This document shows, piece after piece, positions 1 through 8,195 of a stretch of DNA of 64,000 nucleotides; position 1 is the first letter of the stretch; every line of letters starts with the position of its first letter. Source of the DNA: Salinisphaera sp. G21_0. Its GTDB lineage: Bacteria; Pseudomonadota; Gammaproteobacteria; Pseudomonadales; Endozoicomonadaceae. The notes beneath the pieces are model-generated. The model saw only the letters and a list, made by a program, of their open reading frames with translations. It was not told the origin of the DNA and did not search any database. The stretch is from contig NZ_JAGHQW010000024.1 in NCBI RefSeq assembly GCF_017744115.1, positions 28,540 through 92,539 of the forward strand, given 5' to 3'. The translations under genes were made by a program, and so were the position numbers.

Positions 1-270
1 AACCAGCATAAGGCAACCAGACCGATAAATTTTTCCAGTACGAATAGCTGACTTATGTTCAGGTCATACACTTGGTTCGTATTCGATGTAATAGGGTATG
101 CAGGGCTGATGCTTGGCTCTGGTAAATAAAACAGGGTCATATCTGTAGATCTTTCATGTTTATGGGTAGCCGGGATATGGGTTTCAGTCTGGTTGCTCTG
201 TTGCGGCTGAACATTGGTCAGTCCTGATAAATTACGGAAGAGTTCAACACAGAAATATTTAAAAACTCAT

Positions 271-316
271 GCCCGAAAATACCCGATTTAATGCAAGGCT
301 CTTTTTCTCGGGTATC
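271..316. repeat. CGGGTAT-type repeats downstream of the DUF3987 gene
   Basis: The first 341 bases hold no gene that I can support. Bases 271-290 read, on the minus strand, as TCGGGTATTTTCGGGC, and 307-316 as CTCGGGTATC on the plus strand. The same half-sites recur at 6041-6060 and 6104-6123, so these sequences bracket the block of minus-strand genes of the integrated element. They may be binding sites for an element-encoded protein. Their role is not known. Confidence 0.4.
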
Positions 317-341
317 AAATCAGGATGTTTTTCAGCGATGC

Positions 342-1919
342 TCATGCTTCCAGTACTGCCGGGTTGATGTGATATATGATGCTTGATCTACCCTTTGAGC
401 TTTTCCTTACCTGCTCCTTGTACAAATAGGAATGAGTCTCTGCAAATGCCAGGGCAAAGTCTCTTTCCCTTTTTTCTCGCAGTCCTGCCCAGCCCTTGTT
501 CCTTAACTCTTCTGCCGTAAATGATCCATCTTTGAACAATGACAAGCGTTCCACCAGTACTCGAGTACCTTCTAATGGGTCATCAGCCATGGCATAAACC
601 CGTTTGGCGTGTGTCTCCAGAACATCGCACCAGTGCACCGCCATTTCTGAAGTCTGCTTACTGATCGTCCCTGCTGGCCCGTGGTCCAGAACATGGAATA
701 TCAGCGCAAGCGATGCCATCAAACTTGGGTACTTTCCAAGATGGCTTTGAACATGATCACTACGCTCTTCCCTTAACCTGCTTTCAAGTGCCTGGTACCA
801 GGTGTCAAATACCTGTTGTGCCTGGAGATCAAAGCGTAAGGTAGGACGATTGGCCGAATCCTCTCTGAACTCAATCTCAGCCATTCGATTGAATGCTTCA
901 TAGGCCAGTTCTGCCGCCTGACTATTCGGGCTCCTGTCCATAAACCGGAACACTTTATCATCAGGGAATACCATCAATTGCAAACGCTCTATAAACCCGT
1001 CGTCGCCTTCTCCTGAACGCTGGCTCATCAATGATTCTTTTAACTTCCGTGGCTGTATGCCACCGATAACAGAAACCGTATTGCTGGGGATATAGAGACT
1101 ACCACGGCCTATGCGGTCAAAGTTAAATGAGCCGTTGCCATTGTATGCTTCAAGGTAAAAGGCTCTATCTGCCTGATGGTCAGGCCTGTGAAGCTTGCTG
1201 ATCCAGCCTGATAGCTCATCACGACTCAGCAACAGTCCACTCGGGTTGTCCCTGAGCAACTCCCCCAGTTTCTCTACCGTGGTGTCATTGACGATGTAAC
1301 GCTTGCAGACAGGGGGCTCAGGGTCGCCAGAGTCATCCAGTAATAAAGCCCGGGCTTCATCCATCTTTCTTGACCGCTCAACAGGGTCATTGGTCTTTGC
1401 TGCCTTCTTTGCCAGGTCTGCTGCCTTGGCTTCTGCATCTTTCGTTAGTACAGCAGTTATCTTCTGGTCGGCGGCATAGGTCTTTTTATCTTCCTCGTAC
1501 TGCTGCCGGGCCTTGGCCTCAAGCTTTCTTACTGGCTTCTCCACTTCAGAAAAAATAGGGCTCTTTTTGCTGGAAGGCCTGCCCACCATGCAACCCCATA
1601 AATTAGGAATGACCAGCCAACTGTCACGTTGCTTGGGGTGGATCCCAACCTTTCGTCCAATCAATGCAGAGGCAATGGTCACAGCACAGACAGCAGCGTA
1701 TTCAAGATGCCCGTTATCCATTCTCTCTGTAATGTCCACCAGCCAGCCCGAAAGGGTCCGTGGCAACATATCCTCGGTGATAGGCTTTACAGGCAACAGA
1801 ACATTGTTCAGGGGCTTTGGTTCTGACCACTGGATGCTGTTTAAGCCTGCCTGTTTTTCCAGGTTATCCAGGTCAGCATTACTAACCTGCATAATGGTTG
1901 GTTTGTCAGTAGAGGACAT
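342..1919 (-). CDS. DUF3987 (YfjI-like) protein of a P4-like element
   Basis: This 525-residue protein matches the DUF3987/YfjI type found beside primases in integrated elements and phage satellites. A P-loop-like stretch (GRPSSKKSP) lies near residue 112, and a charged, coiled-coil-like segment runs from about 130 to 200. The family is thought to be helicase- or primase-associated, but its activity is poorly defined. The start overlaps the end of the primase gene by 14 bases, so the two are very likely translated together. The gene is the last of a minus-strand operon reaching back to the AlpA gene. The family assignment rests on sequence pattern and context. Confidence 0.6.
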   Translation of the reverse strand: MSSTDKPTIMQVSNADLDNLEKQAGLNSIQWSEPKPLNNVLLPVKPITEDMLPRTLSGWLVDITERMDNGHLEYAAVCAVTIASALIGRKVGIHPKQRDSWLVIPNLWGCMVGRPSSKKSPIFSEVEKPVRKLEAKARQQYEEDKKTYAADQKITAVLTKDAEAKAADLAKKAAKTNDPVERSRKMDEARALLLDDSGDPEPPVCKRYIVNDTTVEKLGELLRDNPSGLLLSRDELSGWISKLHRPDHQADRAFYLEAYNGNGSFNFDRIGRGSLYIPSNTVSVIGGIQPRKLKESLMSQRSGEGDDGFIERLQLMVFPDDKVFRFMDRSPNSQAAELAYEAFNRMAEIEFREDSANRPTLRFDLQAQQVFDTWYQALESRLREERSDHVQSHLGKYPSLMASLALIFHVLDHGPAGTISKQTSEMAVHWCDVLETHAKRVYAMADDPLEGTRVLVERLSLFKDGSFTAEELRNKGWAGLREKRERDFALAFAETHSYLYKEQVRKSSKGRSSIIYHINPAVLEA

Positions 1920-2928
1920 GACACTTGCCCCCGCTTGCTACAAAGTAGTCTGAAAAATCCACGCCTTCATCTGGCCCGGTATCCACTCCCAGGGGTAGAA
2001 CCAAATCGCCACCTATCGCTTCTGCTGCTTGCTTGGCTTTGGTCAAGCCCGGGTTATTGAGTTTGTGCTTGTCATTGTCTGCCGCAACCACAATGGCGCT
2101 CTCTCTGTTTTCTTCCAGGGCGATTCTTGCCACGGCTTCAAGATTACCCTTGCCCATTGCGGCGTAGACCCTTACTTTCTGCTGTCCCATCAGGTACAGA
2201 CTTGCACCAGTGGCCCAGCCTTCACTGATATAAACAACCCTGGTAGGTACATCACCGCCGAAACGGTGGTAAACCCCTTTTCGCTGGCCACCCTCAAGGC
2301 CTCGCTTTTCCCCTTTTGGGTTTATCTTTTCCAGATTGACAAGCCTGTGACCCTTCTCAAAAAGAGGTATCAGCAGTTCCTCGCCACTTTGCACAACCCC
2401 AAGAGGTTCAGGAGGTAGCATCTTGCGTCTCAGGTATGGGTGCCCCGGATCTGCCGGCTTGGCATATTCCAGAAAAATTGCTGCAGTTCTGGCGGCCTGC
2501 TCCTGTCGTTTAAGCCTTTCTACTTCCCGTTGTTCCTGTTGCTGCTCCCGTTTGACTTTATTGGCTTCCAACATCCTGCTAATTCGCTCCTGTTCTGCCC
2601 GGGCCTCTGCAGTGGTGCGATACGTGTTTTTCTCAATGCCCAGGTAACGGGCAACCCTGTCTATGGCATCAGGGAATCGTTCGCCGTGTATTTTCATGAT
2701 CATGCTGAAGCCATCACCAGGCTTGCAGCCCCTGCGCAGGTAATAGCCATTTTCCGGGCTTTTAAATTCATACCGGTCAACCCCTCCACAGTGAGGGCAG
2801 GGGATACCGCTCTTGCTTGGAGTTACCTCCCGATCGGTCAGCCCACATACCGACTGAAGAATGTCAGCCCAGTTGCCACAAGCCAGAGAGCCGACACGAT
2901 CCTTGTAGTCACTGAATCGCTCCTTCAT
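1906..2928 (-). CDS. Toprim-domain primase with zinc ribbon
   Basis: This is probably the replication primase of the integrated element, making RNA primers for the excised DNA. Counting from the start used here, a zinc-ribbon motif (CPHCGG) lies near residue 40. A long charged alpha-helical region follows. A Toprim domain near residues 230-310 contains the conserved glutamate in YISEGWATG and an acidic VVAADND. This is the layout of phage and P4-type primases. I chose the ATG at 2928 (protein MKERFSDY) because AGAGGTGAG lies just upstream; a longer frame opens at 2988 but has no comparable ribosome site. The gene overlaps both its neighbours, 2925-3164 upstream and the DUF3987 gene downstream. 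Confidence 0.7.
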   Translation of the reverse strand: MKERFSDYKDRVGSLACGNWADILQSVCGLTDREVTPSKSGIPCPHCGGVDRYEFKSPENGYYLRRGCKPGDGFSMIMKIHGERFPDAIDRVARYLGIEKNTYRTTAEARAEQERISRMLEANKVKREQQQEQREVERLKRQEQAARTAAIFLEYAKPADPGHPYLRRKMLPPEPLGVVQSGEELLIPLFEKGHRLVNLEKINPKGEKRGLEGGQRKGVYHRFGGDVPTRVVYISEGWATGASLYLMGQQKVRVYAAMGKGNLEAVARIALEENRESAIVVAADNDKHKLNNPGLTKAKQAAEAIGGDLVLPLGVDTGPDEGVDFSDYFVASGGKCHVLY

Positions 2929-3164
2929 GCTCTCACCTCTTCTATTTTGTCCTTGAGTTCTCCGGTATACAGGGACGTTGCCCGGCAATGAGCCCTCAGA
3001 GAATCTGCGAGATTGACCAGTTCTGCCAGAGCCAACCTGGAGCCATCTTCACTGGCTTCCATATTGGAAAGGCAGTCAAACAACAGTTCAGCAATGCCTT
3101 GTGCCGGGTTGGTGTGCCCTTCCAGATCACGGGCGATAAACATGAGTTGGTTCTTGGTTTTCAT
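2925..3164 (-). CDS. Small hypothetical protein of the element
   Basis: A 79-residue acidic protein with no motif I recognise. It is supported as a gene by tight packing: its end overlaps the start of the primase by 4 bases and its start overlaps the stop of the next upstream ORF by one base. It resembles the 74-residue product immediately upstream in size and in its leucine/alanine-rich helical character, and a common origin of the two is possible but not clear. No function is proposed. Confidence 0.5.
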   Translation of the reverse strand: MKTKNQLMFIARDLEGHTNPAQGIAELLFDCLSNMEASEDGSRLALAELVNLADSLRAHCRATSLYTGELKDKIEEVRA

Positions 3165-3388
3165 TATTTGCCCTCCCCGTCTTCCATTTCTGCAACGGCC
3201 TTATCAATGTTCTGGCAAAACTGCTTCAAGGCTGTGGCTATGTGCAACTGCTCTGTGGTGGTGTGCTTTGGATCAATACCATTTTCTGTGGACAGCAGAT
3301 CCTGATACAGAAGGTTGGCCAGCCCTGAGGCGGTGTAACTGTCCTGGCTCAGTTGCCTGATGGCGTTTTTTAGTGCAGCTCTGTTCAT
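3164..3388 (-). CDS. Small hypothetical protein of the element
   Basis: A 74-residue, probably all-helical acidic protein. It is part of the same overlapping minus-strand array: its start overlaps the end of the 78-residue ORF upstream by 4 bases and it abuts the next gene downstream. I see no domain, metal-binding motif or membrane segment. Tight overlap on both sides is the main evidence that it is translated. Confidence 0.5.
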   Translation of the reverse strand: MNRAALKNAIRQLSQDSYTASGLANLLYQDLLSTENGIDPKHTTTEQLHIATALKQFCQNIDKAVAEMEDGEGK

Positions 3389-3621
3389 TTGGAATCCTTC
3401 CCTTCTGGTTTGGCATTGAAGAGCGATAGTACGAGTTCAATATTTTTTCTAGCGGCCTGGCTGGAGCTGCAAGGTTTTAGCTCAAGCAACATTTCGTCAG
3501 ATTGAATGACAGCGGTAAAGGCAGTTCCACGAGTTTGAATTTCAACCCAGTGGTAGCAACCTGCAGATTCAAAGCAGGCAAGGCCATGGGGTGCATGTTG
3601 GTAAGCCCAATCCAGTTTCAT
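3385..3621 (-). CDS. Small hypothetical protein of the element
   Basis: A 78-residue protein beginning MKLDWAYQHAPHG, with two cysteines (CFESAGC) in its first third. It overlaps the upstream Ash/Icd-like frame by 4 bases and the downstream 74-residue ORF by 4 bases, consistent with coupled translation. I do not recognise the family. Short proteins of this kind are common between alpA and primase genes in P4-like elements. Confidence 0.5.
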   Translation of the reverse strand: MKLDWAYQHAPHGLACFESAGCYHWVEIQTRGTAFTAVIQSDEMLLELKPCSSSQAARKNIELVLSLFNAKPEGKDSK

Positions 3622-4265
3622 GCCTGCACCCTCCGAACTGTCTGCTGGTGGATGGAGGGTGCTCCGGGAATTATCAGGGCAGGGTCTCTAAAGGGCGGAT
3701 TTCCGCCTTTTAGGTTTCTCAAAGAGGGATTTCCCACCTTGAGCTGTACCGGAAGTCCGGTAGTGAGAGGGCTATGATTTGAGCCCTTTCTCAATGGTGG
3801 TCTTTGTGGTGCTTTGCTCCAGCCAGACAGAACAGCATTCAGGCTGCTGGCAGTAGCTTTGGCTTGCTGGTAGGAAGTGAACGACAGGGACAGGTAGCCC
3901 CGTACACGACAGCCGGATAAACGGCTGTGATTGCCTTCTAAAAGGGCAAGACGACAGGCGATAGCCATAGGGCAGGCTCCTTGAATTGTGGAGCCACCAG
4001 CAGACAGGTCAACATCTGGATTGGTGGCTGAGTTGTCAGGGTTGACCTTACCGGCATTCAAGGAAACCGGCGCATCCGAAGACGCCCCCAACAACCCAGC
4101 CATAAAAGGGCAGGTATGCTGAAAATACGCACAAAAAAACCGCTGATTGCGGCTGTACGCCTTGAATGTTTGCCGGAGGTCAAGCCGGGTTGCAGATTTT
4201 GCTGCAACGTTTGAAGCATAGCCCCAATATCCCCCGATTGGCAAGTTGTTTAATTCACGCTTCAT
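3618..4265 (-). CDS. Ash/Icd-like phage protein (tentative)
   Basis: The protein is about 215 residues from the ATG at 4265 (MKRELNNLPIGGYWGY). The open frame extends to 4361, but the upstream part overlaps the alpA gene and lacks a better start. The central CPFMAGLLGASSDAPVSL and the later GACPMAIACRLALLEG and GYLSLSFTSYQQAKA stretches recall the Ash / Icd-like host-inhibition proteins of P4-type phages and satellites. The C-terminal third is proline-, glycine- and basic-rich and is unlike that family, so it may be an extension. The family call is tentative; genomic position between alpA and primase supports it. Confidence 0.4.
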   Translation of the reverse strand: MKRELNNLPIGGYWGYASNVAAKSATRLDLRQTFKAYSRNQRFFCAYFQHTCPFMAGLLGASSDAPVSLNAGKVNPDNSATNPDVDLSAGGSTIQGACPMAIACRLALLEGNHSRLSGCRVRGYLSLSFTSYQQAKATASSLNAVLSGWSKAPQRPPLRKGSNHSPLTTGLPVQLKVGNPSLRNLKGGNPPFRDPALIIPGAPSIHQQTVRRVQA

Positions 4266-4303
4266 GGTTGAATGCCTGGTAGAAAGAAGGAAAAGAACAG
4301 GTT

Positions 4304-4546
4304 TTAGGCGGTTTCTGTCTGGCGTTTCTCTTCCCAGGCTTCCAGGTCTACGACTTTCCAACGCACAGATCGGGGGCCCATCTGTACGGATTGAGGGAAA
4401 CTGACAGCGTCATCTTGGATCCACCTGTACAAGGTGGTATTGCTGATGCCGTATCGGTTTAACACCTGTTGGCGGGAAAGGTATATCTCGGATTGTCGGT
4501 TATGTACATTTGCACTGGATTGGCAAGCCTGAAAGACATTTGTCAT
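4304..4546 (-). CDS. alpA: AlpA-family DNA-binding regulator
   Basis: An 80-residue MerR-like winged-helix protein of the AlpA type. The core LSRQQVLNRYGISNTTLYRWIQDD (two runs around residues 23-46) and the FPQSVQMGPRSVRW and DLEAWEE segments follow the family pattern. AlpA proteins activate integrase expression and help excision of P4-like elements. It is the first gene of the minus-strand block leading to the primase. The 160 bases between it and the next gene contain no further ORF and should hold its promoter. Confidence 0.75.
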   Translation of the reverse strand: MTNVFQACQSSANVHNRQSEIYLSRQQVLNRYGISNTTLYRWIQDDAVSFPQSVQMGPRSVRWKVVDLEAWEEKRQTETA

Positions 4547-4705
4547 AGTCTGGTTTCCGTTTCGTTCTATAGTGTTCTACGGAATAGAAAATTATGAATT
4601 TATTCGATTTGAGAACAGACAACGGGGGACGGGTGACAGGTTGCCAAAAACCTGTAGACAGGTTGTCTACAGGGTATGAAATATAAGGGTTTCAGGAGAG
4701 ATTGG

Positions 4706-5473
4706 TTATTTTTTATTTTTACGTTCGATGAGTGGCGGGAATGGAACAGAGCCGCCTTCAGTGTGCCAATTAATCAGCATAGCAATTTGCTTTCTGCTGC
4801 CCAGGTCCGGGAACTGCCCTTTGTACTGGCTTTCAAGAATTTTAAGTGCAGCATTTTTAGGCGTCGCTTTACCGGTTCCCTTGTCCACCAGCTCAAGCCA
4901 TACCTCAATAGCTGTTCTGAACTTGGCAGAGAGATATTCATTTTCACATTCAAGAAAAGCTCTTAGCAGCTGCTCAGGATCTCTCTGGATATCACTAATA
5001 TCTGCAGACTGGTTTGCTGGTTGAACCAGGTTTAAAACTTCTGACCTGTTTAGCCTTAGCCAGCTAGCCATCACGGTAAGCTCTTGGTATTCATTTCTAT
5101 TGTCGGTGTAATGGCCCACCACAACATCAGCCGGCATTTCCTGAAAACGATGAATAACAGTTTGGCCATGTCTCAAAATAGCTGCAACATTCTCCCGGAA
5201 AAGTTGCTTGTAGCCTGGTTGTGCATAGTCTTGTAAAAATGAGAGTGGCAAAAGCTCACACTCAGTTTCTCCAGTAACATTATTCACGGTTGGAGCTTTA
5301 TAAAAATCAACCCTGTCATTCTCATTCAACCGAAAATAAACCCCAATCTTGCCCTCTATGGCCAGCTGCTCCAACTCATCTGTTTCAATTCCGGTCAGCT
5401 TTTCAGCACGACCGAAAGTAACAAACTCGGTAAATACACTTTCCACAACCACTGCCCTCAGCGATCCCCACAT
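4706..5473 (-). CDS. Hypothetical protein, 255 residues
   Basis: A soluble protein with no recognised domain. It has acidic and leucine-rich helical segments, a short basic C-terminus (IERKNKK), and no signal peptide or membrane segment. It stands alone between alpA and the toxin-antitoxin pair. The N-terminus is uncertain, since no clear ribosome site precedes the ATG at 5473. Cargo genes of unknown function are usual in this position of P4-like elements. Confidence 0.5.
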   Translation of the reverse strand: MWGSLRAVVVESVFTEFVTFGRAEKLTGIETDELEQLAIEGKIGVYFRLNENDRVDFYKAPTVNNVTGETECELLPLSFLQDYAQPGYKQLFRENVAAILRHGQTVIHRFQEMPADVVVGHYTDNRNEYQELTVMASWLRLNRSEVLNLVQPANQSADISDIQRDPEQLLRAFLECENEYLSAKFRTAIEVWLELVDKGTGKATPKNAALKILESQYKGQFPDLGSRKQIAMLINWHTEGGSVPFPPLIERKNKK

Positions 5474-5563
5474 AAATAAGCCAGTCAGGACGGGTGGGTT
5501 ATCCGTCTTTTCAGGAGCTACCCTAGACCGGCTATCTGGTGACAGGCTCAGGCCTGCAAACCT

Positions 5564-5824
5564 TTATCGGTAAATATCCTTCCGATGTCCTACCCGGACA
5601 ATCTCAATAATGAGCTGTCCGTTATGAACCAGGTATACAAGACGGTAGTTGCCAGCCCTTACCCGGTATGTATGTTCTGTACCTGCCAGTTTGCAACAGC
5701 CAGAGGGGTAAGGTTGATCCACCAGCGATTCAGCTAACGCTACCAGACGACTGACTGTTGTCGCAGGTAGTTTCTGTAGTTCCTTCAGGGCTGAACGCTT
5801 CCAGCGTAGCTCATATTGGCTCAT
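5564..5824 (-). CDS. RelE/ParE-family toxin
   Basis: An 86-residue basic protein with the RelE fold signature: YELRWKRSALKELQKLP at the start, LAGTEHTYRVRAGNYRLVY in the middle and IEIVRVGHRKDIYR at the end. RelE-type toxins are ribosome-dependent mRNA interferases; the arginine and terminal tyrosine positions expected for catalysis appear present. It overlaps the antitoxin gene by 4 bases, with the antitoxin first, the usual order. It probably stabilises the integrated element. Confidence 0.85.
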   Translation of the reverse strand: MSQYELRWKRSALKELQKLPATTVSRLVALAESLVDQPYPSGCCKLAGTEHTYRVRAGNYRLVYLVHNGQLIIEIVRVGHRKDIYR

Positions 5825-6015
5825 AGCTTGCCACTGGCCTTTAGCTGCTTAATAACCTCATCATGGGAAAGGGTGTCCTCCCCCTTACGCTCAGCGACAG
5901 CCGCAAGGTCTTCAAGGTCATCCAAGAGCTCTTGATACTGATCAACAGGCAAGACAACAGAAACCCGGTTCCCTTTGTCGTCGATAATGTACTGCGGTGT
6001 TGGTTGTGCTGGCAT
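5821..6015 (-). CDS. Antitoxin partner of the RelE-type toxin
   Basis: A 64-residue protein, MPAQPTPQYIIDDKGN with a following VSVVLPVDQYQELLDDLED, similar to Phd/YefM- and RelB-like antitoxins. The N-terminal part should form the DNA-binding dimer and the acidic C-terminus should wrap the toxin. The start is preceded by AGGAGAT, a good ribosome site. CGGGTAT repeats begin about 25 bases upstream of the start codon and could be the operator for autoregulation by the complex. Confidence 0.75.
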   Translation of the reverse strand: MPAQPTPQYIIDDKGNRVSVVLPVDQYQELLDDLEDLAAVAERKGEDTLSHDEVIKQLKASGKL

Positions 6016-6040
6016 CGTGCTATCTCCTGTATCTGATTAA

Positions 6041-6123
6041 ATCGGGTATTCTCGGGTATCATGTTTTACATATTTTCTGTTTTCAGACACTGAAAGTTAT
6101 TTTTTCGGGTATTTTCGGGTATC
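6041..6123. promoter_or_regulatory. Paired CGGGTAT direct repeats upstream of the toxin-antitoxin operon
   Basis: Two composite sites are visible: ATCGGGTATTCTCGGGTATC at 6041-6060 and TTCGGGTATTTTCGGGTATC at 6104-6123. Each carries two CGGGTAT units spaced one helical turn apart (10 bp). They lie between the integrase stop and the antitoxin start. The spacing suggests a protein binding one DNA face, for example the antitoxin or AlpA. Two further half-sites lie at 271-316. Confidence 0.45.
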
Positions 6124-6139
6124 TGTTTTTAAGAATTCT

Positions 6140-7546
6140 CTATTTTTTACCTGCTGTCTGCCTGTATTCATCGAGGTCTACCAGCTTTGTATCTACACCA
6201 TTCAGTATGCGCTCCAGGAAAGCATCATACATCCTCATACTCTCTCTTTTTTCTGGCAGATGTTCATGGCGATCATAATGTTTTACATCAACTCCTGTCT
6301 GAGCATGTGACTGTAACAGGTTTCTTTGCTCACGGTTGACTCCTGCATCAATCAGAATATTTTTTACAGTACGTCGAATATCTCGAGCTGTAAAAGGCGC
6401 TGGTGGCTGCCTGCCTTCTCTCTCTGCCTGATCAAGAATGCACTTGTTGTACCGGATAAAGCCATTTTTCAGTGACTCCAGTGTTATGGGTACTAACTGT
6501 CCTTTAGTCTCTGTTTTACGACTTGGGGCACCTGAACAGAATGGCCATGGATAGGATCCTGAAAACTCCCTGACTTCGTTTAGAATAGAGAGTGCTCTTG
6601 CAGACAGTGGGACTACATGAATTTTCTTTGTTCCTTGCCTGCCTTTGCGATCTATCAACGTGACACAGTTTCTGGTGAAGTCATAATCGTTCCATCTGGC
6701 TTGTAACAACTGCTTTGGTCTTTGCCCTCCAGTAGCCAACATGAATCGAATAAAACAGGCCATCACAAAACCCACTCTATGGACATTACCAACACCAAAC
6801 CAAAGCTGTCTCAACTCATCATGGCTTAATACCCGTTCACCAACATTGACAGCTTTGGTGTTCTTCTTAGTTGCTGAGACAGGGTTATGCTGAATATAGA
6901 ACCGCTTTTCACCAACACGAGTAGGGTCATAGTCACCCTTCATTCCAAAATTGAAACAGGCATGCAGTAGTGACCTAACTCTTACTGACTCTCCTTCAGA
7001 TCCTCTGTTATGGATGGCTGCCAGTATGGTTACTATATCGTCAGGGGTCACATCTCTGGCTTTTTTGATAGCAATCGCAGGGTATGCCTTGATCACATTT
7101 CTTTCTAATCCCTGCCTGGTCTGGTGAGCACTGTCCTTACCTTGTTGTTCTTGGTCATCAACATAGGCCTGTATTAGGTCAATGAAAGAGCCCTTCAGTG
7201 CTTCAGCCTCCTGTCTTTGCTGTTCTTCTAATTGCTCCTGTTCTTTCAGTTTTTCTTGGGCTTCGATATGCCCTTTAAGGTCTCCACCACATTCACGCCT
7301 TAAACGTGACAGCTCCTGAGCCTTTTCCCTACATTCAGCCAATGTATAACCATGTGTTGCCCTGGTAGCTTTGTATGGCCCGATCTTGATTTTGAATTCC
7401 TTACCCTTGAACAGGTAAAGATAATAGGCCTCAATGCTTCCACTTGCCCGTTTATCAAACAAAAGAGTCCCATCACCACGGCCACCGACCTTCTCTCTAA
7501 CTTTCTTCTCAATCTTTGGTAGGTCAAAAGGGCTTATCGTAGTCAT
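6140..7546 (-). CDS. int: Tyrosine recombinase (integrase) of the island
   Basis: A 468-residue phage-type integrase. Residues 1-100 form the arm-binding part (GGRGDGTLLFDKRASGSIEA). A charged helical linker covers about 100-140, a SAM-like core-binding domain follows, and the catalytic domain begins near 260. Visible catalytic residues are the first Arg in TGGQRPKQLL, the ARDIRRT box with the second Arg, a His in LQSHAQTG, and the nucleophile Tyr in VKHYDRH. It lies 195 bases from a tRNA-Thr 3' fragment and reads away from it. It probably inserted the 1-7.7 kb element. A degraded relative is fused to HsdR at 15.5-17.9 kb. Confidence 0.85.
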   Translation of the reverse strand: MTTISPFDLPKIEKKVREKVGGRGDGTLLFDKRASGSIEAYYLYLFKGKEFKIKIGPYKATRATHGYTLAECREKAQELSRLRRECGGDLKGHIEAQEKLKEQEQLEEQQRQEAEALKGSFIDLIQAYVDDQEQQGKDSAHQTRQGLERNVIKAYPAIAIKKARDVTPDDIVTILAAIHNRGSEGESVRVRSLLHACFNFGMKGDYDPTRVGEKRFYIQHNPVSATKKNTKAVNVGERVLSHDELRQLWFGVGNVHRVGFVMACFIRFMLATGGQRPKQLLQARWNDYDFTRNCVTLIDRKGRQGTKKIHVVPLSARALSILNEVREFSGSYPWPFCSGAPSRKTETKGQLVPITLESLKNGFIRYNKCILDQAEREGRQPPAPFTARDIRRTVKNILIDAGVNREQRNLLQSHAQTGVDVKHYDRHEHLPEKRESMRMYDAFLERILNGVDTKLVDLDEYRQTAGKK

Positions 7547-7740
7547 GTGATCACCTGTCTGTTATCTGGTAAAACTCCTTGGAAATCTGCGCCGGTTATT
7601 GCGCCGGGTTTCTGTCGGACGGTAACGGGATTATACGGAATTGTATGTAACGAGCAATTACTGCTAACCCTTTGTATTAAAGGGCTTTAAGTAAGTTTAG
7701 TGGAATTATATGAAATGGTACGGAATACCCAAAATCTCCG

Positions 7741-7785
7741 CTTGTAATCAGTGGGTCCCGAGTTCGACTCTTGGTGCCGGCACCA
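7741..7785 (+). other. attachment site: 3' fragment of tRNA-Thr(UGU)
   Basis: These 45 bases run from the anticodon loop (CTTGTAATCAG) through a well-paired T arm (CCGAG / CTTGG) and the acceptor strand TGCCGGC to ACCA. They have the same length and arrangement as the 3' 45 bases of gammaproteobacterial tRNA-Thr(UGU). The upstream sequence cannot form the acceptor, D and anticodon 5' strands, so no intact tRNA exists here. The sequence is best explained as the att core left by integration, with the intact tRNA lying to the left of the window. Recombination inside the anticodon loop is common for tyrosine integrases. Confidence 0.75.
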
Positions 7786-7796
7786 TACACAGCAAA

Positions 7797-7830
7797 GTCC
7801 GAAGCGTTAGTAAGCACTTCGGGCTTTTTT
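7797..7830 (+). terminator. Rho-independent terminator behind the tRNA fragment
   Basis: GTCCGAAGCG and CACTTCGGGC form a 10-bp stem including G-U pairs around an 8-base loop, followed by TTTTTT. It sits 11 bases after the CCA end, where the terminator of the original tRNA gene is expected. This supports the view that everything to the right is the original chromosomal side of the insertion. Confidence 0.75.
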
Positions 7831-8029
7831 GTGTCTGACGGTTTGCCCCTACTATTGCCCCCACTTTCGATTGGGCTGTAACGGTACTAATCGGTATCAG
7901 GCTCAGATCTGCAATGCAGCCTTCTGTCACTCATGAATAAATACTTCTTACGGTCTTCAGTAATCAAAGACTGGCCGGATAAATTTTCCTTTGTGCATGC
8001 TCAGTCGTCAAAAAACCTTAAGTAGATTT

Positions 8030-8147
8030 CTCCCTCCCTTTTTTTAGTGGTATACCTTCAGCTCCATTCCGGGGAAAAAATCATTATCTGAAGGCATTTT
8101 GTTGTGCGGATATGAAGCTATACCTCCCCCTTTTTTTTAGTGGTGTA
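8030..8147. repeat. Imperfect direct repeat in the 7.83-8.19 kb gap
   Basis: The gap between the terminator and the RNA ligase gene contains no gene I can support. A pyrimidine-rich motif, CTCCC(T)CC followed by a T run and AGTGGT, occurs at 8030-8054 and again at 8123-8147. No inverted repeats or insertion-sequence ends are obvious, so the function is unknown. Confidence 0.4.
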
Positions 8148-8195
8148 GCTTGAACCGTTTTGGCGGCAAAAAATCACAGGGAATCGAGCGACAGA

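Noticed and set aside
7711..7785. Complete tRNA-Thr gene
   Set aside because: Bases upstream of 7741 cannot form the acceptor, D or anticodon 5' strands; only the 3' 45 bases of a tRNA are present.
7748..7930. 60-residue minus-strand frame over the tRNA fragment and terminator
   Set aside because: It is the antisense of a tRNA 3' end and a hairpin terminator, a well-known source of false ORFs.
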